Shown here piece by piece: positions 5,860-5,913 of a stretch of DNA of 5,913 nucleotides. Each line of letters begins with the position of its first letter. Within the stretch, counting starts at the first letter, position 1. The DNA is taken from the NCBI GenBank assembly GCA_003696125.1, contig RFHZ01000166.1:1-5913 (forward strand). Reading direction: 5' to 3'. This DNA comes from Nitrospinota bacterium. GTDB taxonomy: Bacteria; Tectomicrobia; Entotheonellia; J063. Both the position numbers and the translations under genes were made by a program. Below the pieces are notes generated by a model, which worked only from the letters and a program-made list of their open reading frames with translations, was not told the DNA's origin and ran no database searches.

Positions 5860-5913
5860 TTACCGCATATCTCCCCACATATCGCCGACGGTAAAGCCCT
5901 CGGGGAAGGGATC
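5860..5913 (-). CDS. Possible C-terminal end of an unidentified gene entering from the right edge
   Basis: Read on the minus strand from the window edge, 17 codons (DPFPEGFTVGDMWGDMR) end in TAA at 5862-5860. The residue mix looks like a protein C-terminus, and a same-strand upstream gene would fit the layout. The stretch is too short to identify, and the other two minus frames are also open here, so it could be non-coding. Confidence 0.35.
   Translation of the reverse strand, partial: DPFPEGFTVGDMWGDMR

Noticed and set aside
1-5913. tRNA or rRNA genes, CRISPR array, insertion sequence, attachment site
   Set aside because: No direct-repeat array, terminal inverted repeats, transposase motifs or tRNA-like folds were seen on either strand by eye.

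Overview
The window comes from a bacterium of moderately high GC content. Every gene I can support lies on the minus strand, so transcription runs from high to low coordinates. Shine-Dalgarno sequences are strong (AAGGAGG, AAGGAAG), GTG starts are used, and two good sigma70-type promoters are visible. ALA (5-aminolevulinate) appears to be made by the C5 (glutamyl-tRNA) route. The order ccsA/hemX-hemA-hemC is familiar from Firmicutes and from Desulfobacterota and similar groups, but I cannot fix the phylum from this sequence.

Reading in the direction of transcription: a possible C-terminal scrap of an unidentified gene sits at the right edge (5860-5913). It is followed by an intergenic region with a promoter (TTGTCT-17-TAGAAT), a leader of about 110 nt and a small unrecognised gene of about 94 codons (5349-5633). 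A second promoter (TTGACA-17-TACATT) then drives a compact three-gene set: a PuuD-like class I glutamine amidotransferase (gamma-glutamyl amide hydrolase), an FAD-dependent amine/amino-acid oxidoreductase of the DAO family, and a metal-dependent HpcH/HpaI-type aldolase. This looks like a small catabolic pathway that removes a gamma-glutamyl group, oxidises an amine and cleaves a 2-oxo acid. The order of steps and the substrate are inference.

A gap of about 100 nt holds an 11-bp RNA hairpin with no U-tract. Next comes a CcsA/HemX-type membrane protein, and 15 nt further on the heme biosynthesis gene.

That last gene is the most striking part of the window. A single reading frame, open from its ATG at 1472 to the left edge, encodes a complete glutamyl-tRNA reductase (about residues 1-421). 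It continues directly, with a linker of about five residues and no internal Met, into the N-terminus of hydroxymethylbilane synthase (porphobilinogen deaminase, HemC). It is therefore a HemA-HemC fusion joining the first step of ALA synthesis to a step two enzymes later. In addition, the catalytic Cys of the reductase (Cys50, in the STCNR motif) is Thr, and the conserved Gly at position 106 is Ser, while the rest of the protein looks intact and well conserved. The fusion and the altered active site are what I would follow up first.
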